A stretch of DNA of 64,000 nucleotides, taken from positions 186,001 to 250,000 of the forward strand of contig NZ_VOIW01000003.1 of assembly GCF_009659625.1 (NCBI RefSeq), written 5' to 3'. The translations under genes and the position numbers were made by a program. This stretch comes from Pseudomonas haemolytica (GTDB lineage Bacteria; Pseudomonadota; Gammaproteobacteria; Pseudomonadales; Pseudomonadaceae). Under the pieces are notes generated by a model. It worked only from the letters and a program-made list of their open reading frames with translations. It was not told the origin of the DNA and ran no database searches. This document shows positions 46,322 to 54,775 of this stretch, in pieces (the stretch's first letter is position 1; every line of letters begins with the position of its first letter).

Positions 46322-46339
46322 CTGTCATCTTTCTGTCAT
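46322..46339 (+). promoter_or_regulatory. Perfect Pho box upstream of pstC
   Basis: CTGTCAT-CTTT-CTGTCAT is an exact copy of the PhoB consensus, 22 bp before the pstC start codon. It indicates that pstC-pstA-pstB-phoU has its own PhoB-activated promoter. Confidence 0.88.
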
Positions 46340-46361
46340 ACAGGATCGCTAGGGTGTGCGC

Positions 46362-48647
46362 ATGAATGATCTGGCCAATTCCACCATGACGACAACTTCC
46401 CCTCCCAAGCGCATTGATTTCAATACGCCTGAGCTGCAACGCAAGCGCCGCATTCGCGCGCTCAAGGATCGCCTGACCCGTTGGTACGTGCTGGTCGGCG
46501 GCCTCGCCGTCCTCGGCGCCATCACCCTGATCTTCTTCTTCCTCGGCTACGTAGTCGCGCCTCTGTTCCAGGGCGCCTCGTTGACCAAGGACGACGCGCT
46601 GACGCCCGCCTGGATGCAGGACGCCGGCAAGCCGTTGATGATCTCCCTCGAAGAACAGAACCAAGTTGCCATGCGGGTTTCCGACAAGGGCCAGGCGCTG
46701 TTCTTTGAAGTGGACACCGGTGCTGAGCTCAAGCGTGTCGACCTGCCGCTTCCGGCCGGTGCCAGCGTTGCTTCTATTGGTGAAGACCAGCCGGGCAGCC
46801 CGCTGGTGATCCTTGGTTTGTCCAATGGCCAGTCCCTGGTGTTCCGCCACACCTATAAAGTGTCGTACCCGGACGGCAAGAAGACCATCACCCCAGCGAT
46901 TGAATACCCTTACGGCGAAACGCCGATCGTGTTGGATGAGGCCGGTCGCCCACTGGAGCATGTCGCGCTTAACGCCACTGATTCCACCCTGGTGGTGGCC
47001 GGTTCGGCAGGTTCGTACCTGAACGTGCTGTCGTTGAGCCGCGAAGAAAACATGATGACCGGTGAAGTCACCAGCGAGCAGAAGCGCATCGAGCTGCCGC
47101 AGATGACTGAACCGGTGAAAGCCATCTTCGTCGACCCGCGCCAGCAATGGCTGTACGTGATCAACGGTCGCGCCCTGGCCGATGTGTTCAGCCTGCGCGA
47201 CAACAGCCTCAACGGTCGTTACAAACTCCTGGAAGACGGCGCGGCTGAAGTCACCGCCAGCACCCAGTTGGTGGGCGGTATCTCGCTGATCGTCGGCAAC
47301 TCCAAGGGCGGCCTGGCCCAGTGGTTCATGGCGCGAGACCCGGATGGCGAGCAACGCCTGAAGCAGATCCGCACCTTCCAGATGGGCACTGCACCCATCG
47401 TCGAAATCACTGCTGAGGAGCGCCGCAAAGGCTTCACCGCCCTTGATGCCTCCGGCCAGTTCGGCGTATTCCACAGCACCGCCCACCGCACCCTGCTGGT
47501 GGACCCGGTGGTCGACGGCCAGGGTTTGTTCGGCATGTCGCCACGGGCCAACCGTGTGATCGTCGAGGCGGGTGGCAAGCTGCAACCGTTGCTGCTCGAC
47601 AACCCGCACCCGGAAGTCTCGTGGAGCGCGCTGTGGAGCAAGGTCTGGTACGAGAACTACGACGAACCCAAATACGTCTGGCAGTCCACTGCCGCCAACA
47701 CCGACTTCGAACCCAAGATGAGCCTGGCCCCGCTGACCTTCGGTACCTTGAAGGCCGCGTTCTACGCCATGCTACTGGCGGCGCCACTGGCGGTTGCCGC
47801 CGCGATCTACACCGCGTACTTCATGGCTCCGAGCCTGCGCCGCAAGGTCAAGCCGGTGATCGAGCTGATGGAGGCCATGCCGACGGTGATCCTCGGCTTC
47901 TTCGCCGGCCTGTTCCTGGCGCCGTATGTGGAAGGGCATCTGCCGGGGATTTTCAGCCTGCTGATGCTGTTGCCGATTGGCATTCTGGTCGCCGGTTTTG
48001 TCTTCAGCCGCTTGCCTGAGTCGATTCGCCTGCGAGTGCCGGACGGCTGGGAAAGTGCGATCCTGATTCCGGTGATCCTGTTCGTGGGCTGGCTCTCGCT
48101 GTACATGAGCCCGTACCTGGAAACCTGGTTCTTCGGCGGCGACATGCGCATGTGGATCTCCCACGACCTGGGGATCACCTACGACCAGCGCAACGCCCTG
48201 GTCGTAGGTTTGGCCATGGGCTTTGCGGTGATCCCGAACATCTATTCCATCGCTGAAGACGCTGTGTTCAGCGTGCCGCGCGGCCTGACCCTGGGCTCCC
48301 TGGCCCTGGGCGCCACGCCATGGCAGACCATGACCCGCGTGGTCATCCTGACCGCCAGCCCGGGCATCTTCTCGGCGCTGATGATCGGCATGGGCCGCGC
48401 CGTGGGTGAAACCATGATCGTGCTGATGGCCACGGGTAACACCCCGGTGATGGAGATGAACCTGTTCGAGGGCCTGCGCACCCTGGCGGCCAACGTCGCG
48501 GTGGAAATGCCCGAGTCGGAAGTCGGCGGCAGCCACTACCGCGTGCTGTTCCTCTCGGCGCTGGTGCTGCTGCTGTTCACTTTCATCATGAACACCCTCG
48601 CGGAGCTGATTCGTCAGCGTCTGCGCAAGAAATACTCGTCGCTTTAA
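46362..48647 (+). CDS. pstC: Phosphate ABC transporter permease
   Basis: 761 residues, much longer than E. coli PstC (about 320). One N-terminal helix (about 40-63) anchors a large extracytoplasmic insert of about 350 residues; the canonical PstC permease core with six helices occupies about residues 455-755, including the EAA-type loop LGATPWQTMTRVVILTASPG. The long form is usual in Pseudomonas. I chose ATG 46362; an in-frame GTG lies 6 nt earlier. First gene of the pstCAB-phoU unit. Confidence 0.93.
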   Translation: MNDLANSTMTTTSPPKRIDFNTPELQRKRRIRALKDRLTRWYVLVGGLAVLGAITLIFFFLGYVVAPLFQGASLTKDDALTPAWMQDAGKPLMISLEEQNQVAMRVSDKGQALFFEVDTGAELKRVDLPLPAGASVASIGEDQPGSPLVILGLSNGQSLVFRHTYKVSYPDGKKTITPAIEYPYGETPIVLDEAGRPLEHVALNATDSTLVVAGSAGSYLNVLSLSREENMMTGEVTSEQKRIELPQMTEPVKAIFVDPRQQWLYVINGRALADVFSLRDNSLNGRYKLLEDGAAEVTASTQLVGGISLIVGNSKGGLAQWFMARDPDGEQRLKQIRTFQMGTAPIVEITAEERRKGFTALDASGQFGVFHSTAHRTLLVDPVVDGQGLFGMSPRANRVIVEAGGKLQPLLLDNPHPEVSWSALWSKVWYENYDEPKYVWQSTAANTDFEPKMSLAPLTFGTLKAAFYAMLLAAPLAVAAAIYTAYFMAPSLRRKVKPVIELMEAMPTVILGFFAGLFLAPYVEGHLPGIFSLLMLLPIGILVAGFVFSRLPESIRLRVPDGWESAILIPVILFVGWLSLYMSPYLETWFFGGDMRMWISHDLGITYDQRNALVVGLAMGFAVIPNIYSIAEDAVFSVPRGLTLGSLALGATPWQTMTRVVILTASPGIFSALMIGMGRAVGETMIVLMATGNTPVMEMNLFEGLRTLAANVAVEMPESEVGGSHYRVLFLSALVLLLFTFIMNTLAELIRQRLRKKYSSL

Positions 48648-48662
48648 GAAAGGTAGAAGTCT

Positions 48663-50333
48663 GTGAAACAGAACTCCCTGAATGGATGGTTCAAGAGCGG
48701 CGCTCCGGGCGTCTGGATCAGCGGTGGCGCAGTGTCCATCGCGGTCATCATGACCATTGGTTTGCTGGCTGTGATTGCGGTGCGTGGCTTGGGCCACTTC
48801 TGGCCGGCCGACCTGATCCAGGCCAACTACAACGTGCCGGGCCAGGCCAACCATATCGTCATCGGCGAAGTGGTACAGAAAGAAGAAGTGCCGCGTGAGC
48901 GCCTGAAAAGCGCGGGCCTGCCGGTGCCGGACCAAGGCCCGGAGTTCATGACCCGCGAGCTGATCAAGGTCGGTAACCGCGACCTGAACGGCAACGACTT
49001 CACCTGGATCGTCGGCGAGTGGTTGAAGGACCAGACCAAGCCGACCAACCTGATGGCCATCGAGCGTCGTGAGTGGGGCAACTTCTACGGCACCCTGGTC
49101 AACGTCAAACAGGACGGCAAGGTCATCGCCGAAGGCGAAGCCGCGTGGCCGGAGCTGCAAGCCCGCGTGGACCGCGTGAACAAGCTGGCGGCCCAGCTCA
49201 AGACCCTGGAGAAATCCGATATCGGCGCGATCAACGCCGGCCTCGAACGTATCCGCCTGCACGGTCGCAAACTGGAACTGGAAGGCAAGCTCGACGCCGC
49301 CGCCCAGGCCGATATGGATGCCGACCGCGCCGAGCTGAACGCCCGCTACCAGGACATCGAAGCACGCCTGGCCGACCTGCACGCCCAGTTCAACCGTGAC
49401 GCCTTGACTGCCCGCGACGGTAACGGCAAGGAAGTGGAAATCGGCATCGGTAAGGTGGTGCACGCCTACCAGCCGAACGCCATGGGCACCATGACCAAAA
49501 TCGGCTTCTACTTCAGCAAGGTCTGGGAATTCCTCAGCGATGACCCACGGGAAGCCAACACTGAAGGCGGGATCTTCCCGGCCATCTTCGGCACCGTGAT
49601 GATGACCTTGATCATGGCGATGATCGTGACCCCGTTCGGCGTACTGGCGGCGGTGTACCTGCGTGAATACGCCAAGCAGAACACCCTGACCCGGGTGATC
49701 CGCATCGCCGTGAACAACCTGGCCGGCGTACCGGCCATCGTCTACGGCGTGTTCGGCCTGGGCTTCTTTGTGTATGTACTGGGTGGTTCGGTTGACCGCC
49801 TGTTCTTCGCCGAAGCCCTGCCGGCGCCGACCTTCGGCACCCCGGGCCTGCTGTGGGCCTCGCTGACCCTGGCACTGCTGGCGGTGCCGGTGGTGATCGT
49901 GGCCACCGAAGAAGGCCTTGCGCGGATTCCTCGTACCGTGCGTGAAGGCTCCCTGGCACTGGGCGCGACCAAGGCGGAAACGCTGTGGAAGATCGTGTTG
50001 CCGATGGCCAGCCCGGCGATGATGACCGGCATGATCCTCGCCGTGGCCCGCGCCGCCGGTGAAGTGGCGCCCCTGATGCTGGTCGGTGTGGTGAAACTGG
50101 CGCCGTCGCTGCCGCTGGACGGCAATTACCCCTACTTGCACCTGGACCAGAAGATCATGCACCTGGGCTTCCATATCTATGACGTCGGCTTCCAGAGCCC
50201 CAACGTCGAAGCCGCACGGCCGCTGGTGTACGCCACCGCCTTGCTGCTGGTACTGGTGATCGCCACGCTCAACCTGTCGGCGGTGTGGATCCGTAACCAC
50301 CTGCGCGAAAAATACAAAGCGCTCGACAGCTAA
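48663..50333 (+). CDS. pstA: Phosphate ABC transporter permease
   Basis: 556 residues, also the long Pseudomonas form. An N-terminal helix (about 15-40) is followed by an extracytoplasmic and partly coiled-coil region (about 150-245), then the PstA core with the EAA loop LGATKAETLWKIVLPMASPA near residue 436. The start is a GTG preceded by AGAAAGGTAG. It follows pstC by 15 nt. A REP pair lies between it and pstB. Confidence 0.93.
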   Translation: MKQNSLNGWFKSGAPGVWISGGAVSIAVIMTIGLLAVIAVRGLGHFWPADLIQANYNVPGQANHIVIGEVVQKEEVPRERLKSAGLPVPDQGPEFMTRELIKVGNRDLNGNDFTWIVGEWLKDQTKPTNLMAIERREWGNFYGTLVNVKQDGKVIAEGEAAWPELQARVDRVNKLAAQLKTLEKSDIGAINAGLERIRLHGRKLELEGKLDAAAQADMDADRAELNARYQDIEARLADLHAQFNRDALTARDGNGKEVEIGIGKVVHAYQPNAMGTMTKIGFYFSKVWEFLSDDPREANTEGGIFPAIFGTVMMTLIMAMIVTPFGVLAAVYLREYAKQNTLTRVIRIAVNNLAGVPAIVYGVFGLGFFVYVLGGSVDRLFFAEALPAPTFGTPGLLWASLTLALLAVPVVIVATEEGLARIPRTVREGSLALGATKAETLWKIVLPMASPAMMTGMILAVARAAGEVAPLMLVGVVKLAPSLPLDGNYPYLHLDQKIMHLGFHIYDVGFQSPNVEAARPLVYATALLLVLVIATLNLSAVWIRNHLREKYKALDS

Positions 50334-50349
50334 TTCAACGCAGATCAAA

Positions 50350-50438
50350 TGTGGGAGGGGGCTTGCCCCCGATAGCGGTGTATCAGAAACAAGTGTGCAA
50401 GCTGACACACCGCCATCGGGAGCAAGCCCCCTCCCACA
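50350..50438. repeat. REP/BIME inverted pair between pstA and pstB
   Basis: TGTGGGAGGGGGCTTGCCCC and its near-complement flank about 40 bp inside the pst operon. It ends about 30 bp before pstB. Confidence 0.88.
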
Positions 50439-50467
50439 CAACGAATCGGTAGCACAGGGAGCATCCC

Positions 50468-51301
50468 ATGCAACACGAAAACCATTCCCACGGCATCAAC
50501 ATGTCTGCCCTGGGTCGCGACAAACAGAGCCTGAGCCTGGCCCAGGAAACCGTGGCCATCGAAGTTCCGGGCCTGAGCCTGTACTACGGCGACAAGCAGG
50601 CGCTGTTCGACGTCAGCATGAACATCCCCAAGCAGCGCGTGACGGCCTTTATCGGCCCGTCCGGCTGCGGCAAGTCGACATTGCTGCGCACCTTCAACCG
50701 CATGAACGACCTGGTCGACGGTTGCCGTGTAGAAGGCGCGATCAACCTCTACGGCACCAACATCTATCGCAAGGGCGAAGACGTGGCCGAGTTGCGTCGC
50801 CGCGTAGGCATGGTGTTCCAGAAGCCCAACCCGTTCCCCAAGACTATCTACGAAAACGTGGTCTACGGCCTGCGCATCCAGGGTATCAACAAGAAGCGCA
50901 TCCTCGACGAAGCGGTTGAATGGGCCCTCAAGGGCGCGGCACTGTGGGACGAGGTCAAGGACCGCCTGCACGAATCGGCACTCGGTTTGTCCGGCGGCCA
51001 GCAGCAGCGTCTGGTGATCGCCCGCACCATCGCCGTGGAACCGGAAGTGCTGCTGCTCGACGAACCTTGCTCGGCCCTCGACCCGATCTCGACGTTGAAA
51101 GTCGAAGAGCTGATCTACGAGCTCAAGTCCAAGTTCACCATCGTTATCGTGACCCACAACATGCAACAGGCGGCGCGGGTTTCCGACTACACCGCGTTCA
51201 TGTACATGGGCAAGCTGGTGGAGTTCGGCGATACCGACACCCTGTTCACCAATCCGGCGAAGAAGCAGACCGAAGACTACATTACGGGGCGCTACGGCTA
51301 G
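50468..51301 (+). CDS. pstB: Phosphate ABC transporter ATP-binding protein
   Basis: 277 residues. Walker [11 protein letters not shown]-loop [15 protein letters not shown], signature [16 protein letters not shown], Walker [14 protein letters not shown] and the switch His in VTHNMQ are intact. Supplies energy to PstCA. N-terminal extension of about 35 residues precedes the family start [11 protein letters not shown]. Separated by REP elements from pstA and by another repeat from phoU. Confidence 0.96.
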   Translation: MQHENHSHGINMSALGRDKQSLSLAQETVAIEVPGLSLYYGDKQALFDVSMNIPKQRVTAFIGPSGCGKSTLLRTFNRMNDLVDGCRVEGAINLYGTNIYRKGEDVAELRRRVGMVFQKPNPFPKTIYENVVYGLRIQGINKKRILDEAVEWALKGAALWDEVKDRLHESALGLSGGQQQRLVIARTIAVEPEVLLLDEPCSALDPISTLKVEELIYELKSKFTIVIVTHNMQQAARVSDYTAFMYMGKLVEFGDTDTLFTNPAKKQTEDYITGRYG

Positions 51302-51304
51302 CCC

Positions 51305-51396
51305 CAGCTGCAAGCCGCAAGTTTCAAGCGGCAAGTAAAAGCATTTTGATCACGACACACATCAGCTTGCAGCTTGTAGCTTGCGGCTTACAGCTT
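51305..51396. repeat. Intergenic inverted repeat between pstB and phoU
   Basis: CAGCTGCAAGCCGCAAG (51305-51321) and CTTGCGGCTTACAGCTT (51380-51396) are inverted with two mismatches, with internal AAGC/GCTT repeats. This is the AAGCTGCAAGCTT-like repeat class scattered in Pseudomonas genomes. Confidence 0.75.
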
Positions 51397-51411
51397 TTGC
51401 GGAGCAAAACT

Positions 51412-52173
51412 ATGATTTCGAAGGAAGGCTTAACCCACCACATCTCCGCGCAGTTCAACGCCGAGCTTGAGGAAGTGCGCAGCCACCTCCTGGCGATGGG
51501 CGGGCTGGTGGAGAAGCAAGTCAACGATGCGGTCACCGCGCTGATCGAGGCCGACTCGGGCCTGGCCCAGCAGGTGCGCGAGATCGATGACCAGATCAAC
51601 CAGATGGAACGCAATATCGACGAAGAATGCCTGCGCATTCTTGCCCGTCGCCAGCCGGCGGCCTCCGACCTGCGTTTGATCATCAGCATCTCCAAGTCGG
51701 TGATCGACCTGGAGCGTATCGGCGACGAAGCCACCAAGATCGCCCGCCGCGCCATCCAGCTGTGCGAAGAAGGCGAAGCGCCCCGCGGCTACGTGGAAGT
51801 GCGCCATATCGGCGACCAGGTGCGCAACATGGTGCGTGACGCCCTCGACGCCTTCGCCCGCTTTGACGCCGATCTGGCGTTGTCGGTGGCCCAGTACGAC
51901 AAGACCATCGACCGCGAGTACAAGACCGCGCTGCGCGAGTTGGCTACCTACATGATGGAAGACCCGCGCTCTATCTCGCGGGTGCTGAACATCATCTGGG
52001 TGCTGCGCTCCCTGGAGCGTATCGGCGATCACGCGCGCAATATCTCGGAATTGGTGATTTACCTGGTGCGCGGCACCGATGTTCGGCACATGGGCCTCAA
52101 GCGCATGAAGGCCGAAGTTGAAGGCACTGCTGATCTAATCCCTAATGTTCCGGGCGAATCTGACGATAAGTAA
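51412..52173 (+). CDS. phoU: Phosphate signalling complex protein
   Basis: 253 residues, all helical, with two PhoU repeats. The metal-cluster E/DxxxD motifs are visible in the paired segments, for example SVIDLERIGDEATKIA and WVLRSLERIGDHARNISE. PhoU couples the Pst transporter to PhoR so that the regulon is off when phosphate is sufficient. GGAGC lies before the ATG at 51412. A terminator follows. Confidence 0.95.
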   Translation: MISKEGLTHHISAQFNAELEEVRSHLLAMGGLVEKQVNDAVTALIEADSGLAQQVREIDDQINQMERNIDEECLRILARRQPAASDLRLIISISKSVIDLERIGDEATKIARRAIQLCEEGEAPRGYVEVRHIGDQVRNMVRDALDAFARFDADLALSVAQYDKTIDREYKTALRELATYMMEDPRSISRVLNIIWVLRSLERIGDHARNISELVIYLVRGTDVRHMGLKRMKAEVEGTADLIPNVPGESDDK

Positions 52174-52189
52174 GGTTGCCCGAGAAATT

Positions 52190-52214
52190 AACGCCCGGCC
52201 TCTGGCCGGGCGTT
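52190..52214 (+). terminator. Terminator after phoU
   Basis: AACGCCCGGCC and GGCCGGGCGTT form a perfect 11-bp stem with a three-base loop, then TTCGTTTG. It ends the pst-phoU transcript. Confidence 0.85.
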
Positions 52215-52339
52215 TTCGTTTGCGGCATCTGAATTTTTTACACAGCAGGCGCCATAAGTCCTACTGTGACTAGCGGGTTTTGGCAAAATGCCATCAGTCA
52301 GGCGTTTTGCATGCCGAGTTTTTATAGGATGAAGGGTCG

Positions 52340-53239
52340 ATGAGTAAAGTCAGTGTATTGGTGGTGGATGACGCCTCGTTTATTCGCGACCTGGTGAAGA
52401 AGTGCCTGCGCAATTACTTCCCCGGGATCAAGATCGAAGACGCGGTGAACGGCAAAAAGGCGCAATCCATCCTGATGCGCGAAACCTTCGACCTGGTGCT
52501 GTGTGACTGGGAAATGCCGGAGATGTCTGGCCTCGAACTGTTGACCTGGTGCCGCGAGCAAGCCCACCTGAAGGCTATGCCGTTCGTGATGGTGACCAGC
52601 CGTGGCGACAAGGAAAACGTGGTGCAGGCGATTCAGGCCGGTGTTTCCGGCTACGTCAGCAAGCCGTTTACCAACGAGCAGTTGCTGAACAAGGTCAAGC
52701 AGGCCCTGCACAAGATCGGTCGTCTCGATGCACTGATCGCCAGCGCGCCGACCAAGATGAACTCGGCCTTTGGTAACGACTCCCTGAGCGCCCTGACCGG
52801 CGGCAAGCCCGAAGCGGTCAAGCCGGCCCCCGTGGCGGCCGCGCCAAGCAAGGGCCTGCTCAATAGTCCACCTGTAGCGGCACCTGCTGCCACGCCTGCG
52901 GGCGGTCGCGGCCAGGGCCAGTTGCGCCTCTCCAGTGGCACCCAGCAATGCGTCATCAAGGCCCTGAGCATCAAGGAAGCGCTGCTGGTGGTGCGGCGCG
53001 GCGAAGTCCTGCCCCAAGTACTGGAAAGCGCCGTGCTCGACCTGGAGCAGGGCGAGAATGCCGAAGTCGCGCGCCTCAACGGCTACCTGCACGCCATCGT
53101 CGCCTACGAGCCCAAGCCCGACAGCGACTGGCTGCAACTGACCTTCCGCTTTATCGACCAGGATGCACAGAAGCTGGACTACATCTCGCGGCTGATTGCG
53201 CGCGGTACGGCGCAGAAGCATTTTGTGCCGGGTGCTTGA
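52340..53239 (+). CDS. Response regulator, REC domain with C-terminal PilZ-like region
   Basis: 299 residues. CheY-like receiver (about 1-125) with acidic pocket D10/D11, phospho-acceptor D56 in LCDWEMP, Thr/Ser in VTSRGD and the lysine in SKPF. A Pro/Ala-rich linker (about 145-190) joins a C-terminal domain (about 195-295) that resembles a PilZ fold but lacks a clear RxxxR/DxSxxG motif. No cognate kinase is adjacent. The same gene follows phoU in other Pseudomonas (PA5364 by my recollection). Confidence 0.85.
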   Translation: MSKVSVLVVDDASFIRDLVKKCLRNYFPGIKIEDAVNGKKAQSILMRETFDLVLCDWEMPEMSGLELLTWCREQAHLKAMPFVMVTSRGDKENVVQAIQAGVSGYVSKPFTNEQLLNKVKQALHKIGRLDALIASAPTKMNSAFGNDSLSALTGGKPEAVKPAPVAAAPSKGLLNSPPVAAPAATPAGGRGQGQLRLSSGTQQCVIKALSIKEALLVVRRGEVLPQVLESAVLDLEQGENAEVARLNGYLHAIVAYEPKPDSDWLQLTFRFIDQDAQKLDYISRLIARGTAQKHFVPGA

Positions 53240-53294
53240 TCGCCTGAATAGCGGAAATTGACCGAGCATCTGATTCCCGTCAGATGGCTTGATT

Positions 53295-53312
53295 TATATC
53301 TGTTTCGATATA
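53295..53312. promoter_or_regulatory. Palindrome upstream of the HigBA-like pair
   Basis: TATATCTGTTTCGATATA (TATATC-N6-GATATA) is a perfect inverted repeat 115 bp before the toxin start. Toxin-antitoxin operons are normally autorepressed through such sites. Confidence 0.55.
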
Positions 53313-53426
53313 GTCTCTCGATAAGGCTTCAGTGGTCTCGAGTCGTTGCTATGCCTTGAAACAAACCTGCACTGCTTTCGGCTGAATCGTCGATTACGCT
53401 TTTTCTTTCCAGGAAAGGAGAAGCCA

Positions 53427-53750
53427 ATGCCAAGGCACAAGGATGTGGTGTTTCTAGGAAGCTCGCTCAAGGATCTCAAGGATTTTCCTCTCGACGCCCG
53501 AAGGGCAGCCGGTTTTCAGTTGGATCTCTTGCAACGGGGTGAACAGCCCTTTGATTGCAAGCCGATGAAAACAATCGGGAGGGGCGTCAAGGAGATCCGG
53601 ATCACTGAGGAATCGGGAGCGTTTCGAGTGTTCTATGTGGTCAATCGGCCGGAAGCTGTCTACGTGCTGCACGCGTTGCGCAAGACCACACAGAAAACCG
53701 AAGGGCGGGATATCGAACTGGCTCGCGCCAGATTCCAGGAGTTAGGTTAA
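53427..53750 (+). CDS. HigB-like toxin (phage Gp49-like/RelE superfamily)
   Basis: 107 residues. The Gp49-like family is a ribosome-associated mRNA endonuclease group. Recognisable order: VVFLGSSLKDLKDFPLDARR, then the KTIGRGVKEIRITEESGAFRVFYV core and HALRKTTQKT near the end, which carry the basic residues expected in the active site. The ATG at 53427 follows AGGAAAGGAG. The antitoxin gene starts 4 nt after its stop codon. The pair sits between a response regulator and a peptidase gene that are neighbours in other Pseudomonas, so it is probably an insertion. Confidence 0.85.
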   Translation: MPRHKDVVFLGSSLKDLKDFPLDARRAAGFQLDLLQRGEQPFDCKPMKTIGRGVKEIRITEESGAFRVFYVVNRPEAVYVLHALRKTTQKTEGRDIELARARFQELG

Positions 53751-53754
53751 GCCC

Positions 53755-54054
53755 ATGACAAATCAAAAGTTACATACCGAGCGTTTCAACTGTGTGTGGG
53801 ATGCTCTGGAGGACACGCCTGCGCAAGCCGCCAATATGCGCCTTCGCTCAAAGTTGCTGTTGGAGTTGTGCAACACCATTCGCGGTTGGGAGCTTTCCCA
53901 GAAGGATGCGGCGCAAAGGCTGGGTATCAGTCAGCCTCGCCTGAACGATGTGCTCAACGGCAAGATCGATAAGTGTTCTCTTGATGCATTGGTCAATCTT
54001 TCGGCTGCCGCCCAGATGAATGTGGATATCTGTTTTAACGCCCTGCCTGCATAG
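53755..54054 (+). CDS. HigA-like antitoxin (XRE helix-turn-helix)
   Basis: 99 residues. The XRE-type helix-turn-helix is LSQKDAAQRLGISQPRLNDV near residues 47-66. The N-terminal part is helical and probably contacts the toxin. It should neutralise the toxin encoded 4 nt upstream and repress the operon, perhaps at the 53295 palindrome. The order toxin then antitoxin is the HigBA order. Confidence 0.87.
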   Translation: MTNQKLHTERFNCVWDALEDTPAQAANMRLRSKLLLELCNTIRGWELSQKDAAQRLGISQPRLNDVLNGKIDKCSLDALVNLSAAAQMNVDICFNALPA

Positions 54055-54109
54055 GGCTGTCATGATCTGCTGCTAGCCTGCCGTTCAGTCACCCCGGCAG
54101 GTTCGCACC

Positions 54110-54772
54110 ATGCTCCTTCGCCTATTGCTGTCCTGCGTGCTGGTCTCGGTCGCCATCTCGACCCAGGCCATGACCCTCTACAAATCCACCGATGCCAATG
54201 GCGTGGTGTTTTTCAGCGATCGGCAAACCCCGGGCGCCCAGGCGTTTGTGATCCAGGAGCGCAGGGTCGAGCGGGTGAGGCGGCCGGTGCTGGATGTGCC
54301 CACTACGAAGCAAGCCTATCGCTACCCTTTCCCTTGGCGAGGCGGCCCGTTCCGCCTGACCCAAGGCCCCAACGGCAGTTTCAGCCATACCGATGCCAAG
54401 AGCCGCTACGCCATGGATATCGCCATGCCTGAAGGTACGCCAGTCATTGCCGCGCGGGCCGGGGTGGTAGTGAAGATCGGCAATGACCAACTGGGACGTG
54501 GCCCTGATCCGTCGGGGAATTTTGTGCGGGTACAGCACGATGACGGCACCCAGGGTGTGTACCTGCACCTCAAGCAAGGTTCGGTCAGCGTCCGGGCAGG
54601 GCAGCGGGTAGCGGTGGGAAGCCCGCTGGCGCTGTCGGGCAATACCGGCAACAGCAGCGGGCCACACCTGCACTTCGTGGTGCAGCGCGCCACCGAGGCG
54701 GGGCTGGTGTCGATCCCTTACGAGTTCAACCTGCCGGTCGGGACATTGCCCAATTTTGCATTGGGCAAGTGA
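54110..54772 (+). CDS. M23-family peptidase (LytM/NlpD-like) with N-terminal DUF4124
   Basis: 220 residues with a signal peptide (about 1-20). An N-terminal DUF4124 module (about 20-50, TLYKSTDANGVVFFSD) precedes the M23 domain (about 75-210). Zinc-ligand candidates are His and Asp in the SHTDAKSRYAMDIAMPEGTP region, and HLHF near residue 184. The spacing from first His to Asp is longer than in LytM but is known in this subfamily. Likely periplasmic, cutting or regulating peptidoglycan. Convergent with the CorC-like gene. Confidence 0.88.
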   Translation: MLLRLLLSCVLVSVAISTQAMTLYKSTDANGVVFFSDRQTPGAQAFVIQERRVERVRRPVLDVPTTKQAYRYPFPWRGGPFRLTQGPNGSFSHTDAKSRYAMDIAMPEGTPVIAARAGVVVKIGNDQLGRGPDPSGNFVRVQHDDGTQGVYLHLKQGSVSVRAGQRVAVGSPLALSGNTGNSSGPHLHFVVQRATEAGLVSIPYEFNLPVGTLPNFALGK

Positions 54773-54775
54773 GGG

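Noticed and set aside
47772..50441. Very long open frame on the minus strand opposite pstC-pstA
   Set aside because: It is antisense to two certain genes, with His/Gln/Arg-rich low-complexity composition typical of shadow frames in high-GC DNA.
50920..51411. In-frame 5' extension of phoU back into pstB
   Set aside because: The extension is a shadow of pstB; the ATG at 51412 has its own ribosome-binding site and gives the usual PhoU length.
53427..54054. Prophage remnant because of the Gp49-like toxin
   Set aside because: No integrase, att-like repeats or structural phage genes are present; the pair is a simple toxin-antitoxin operon.
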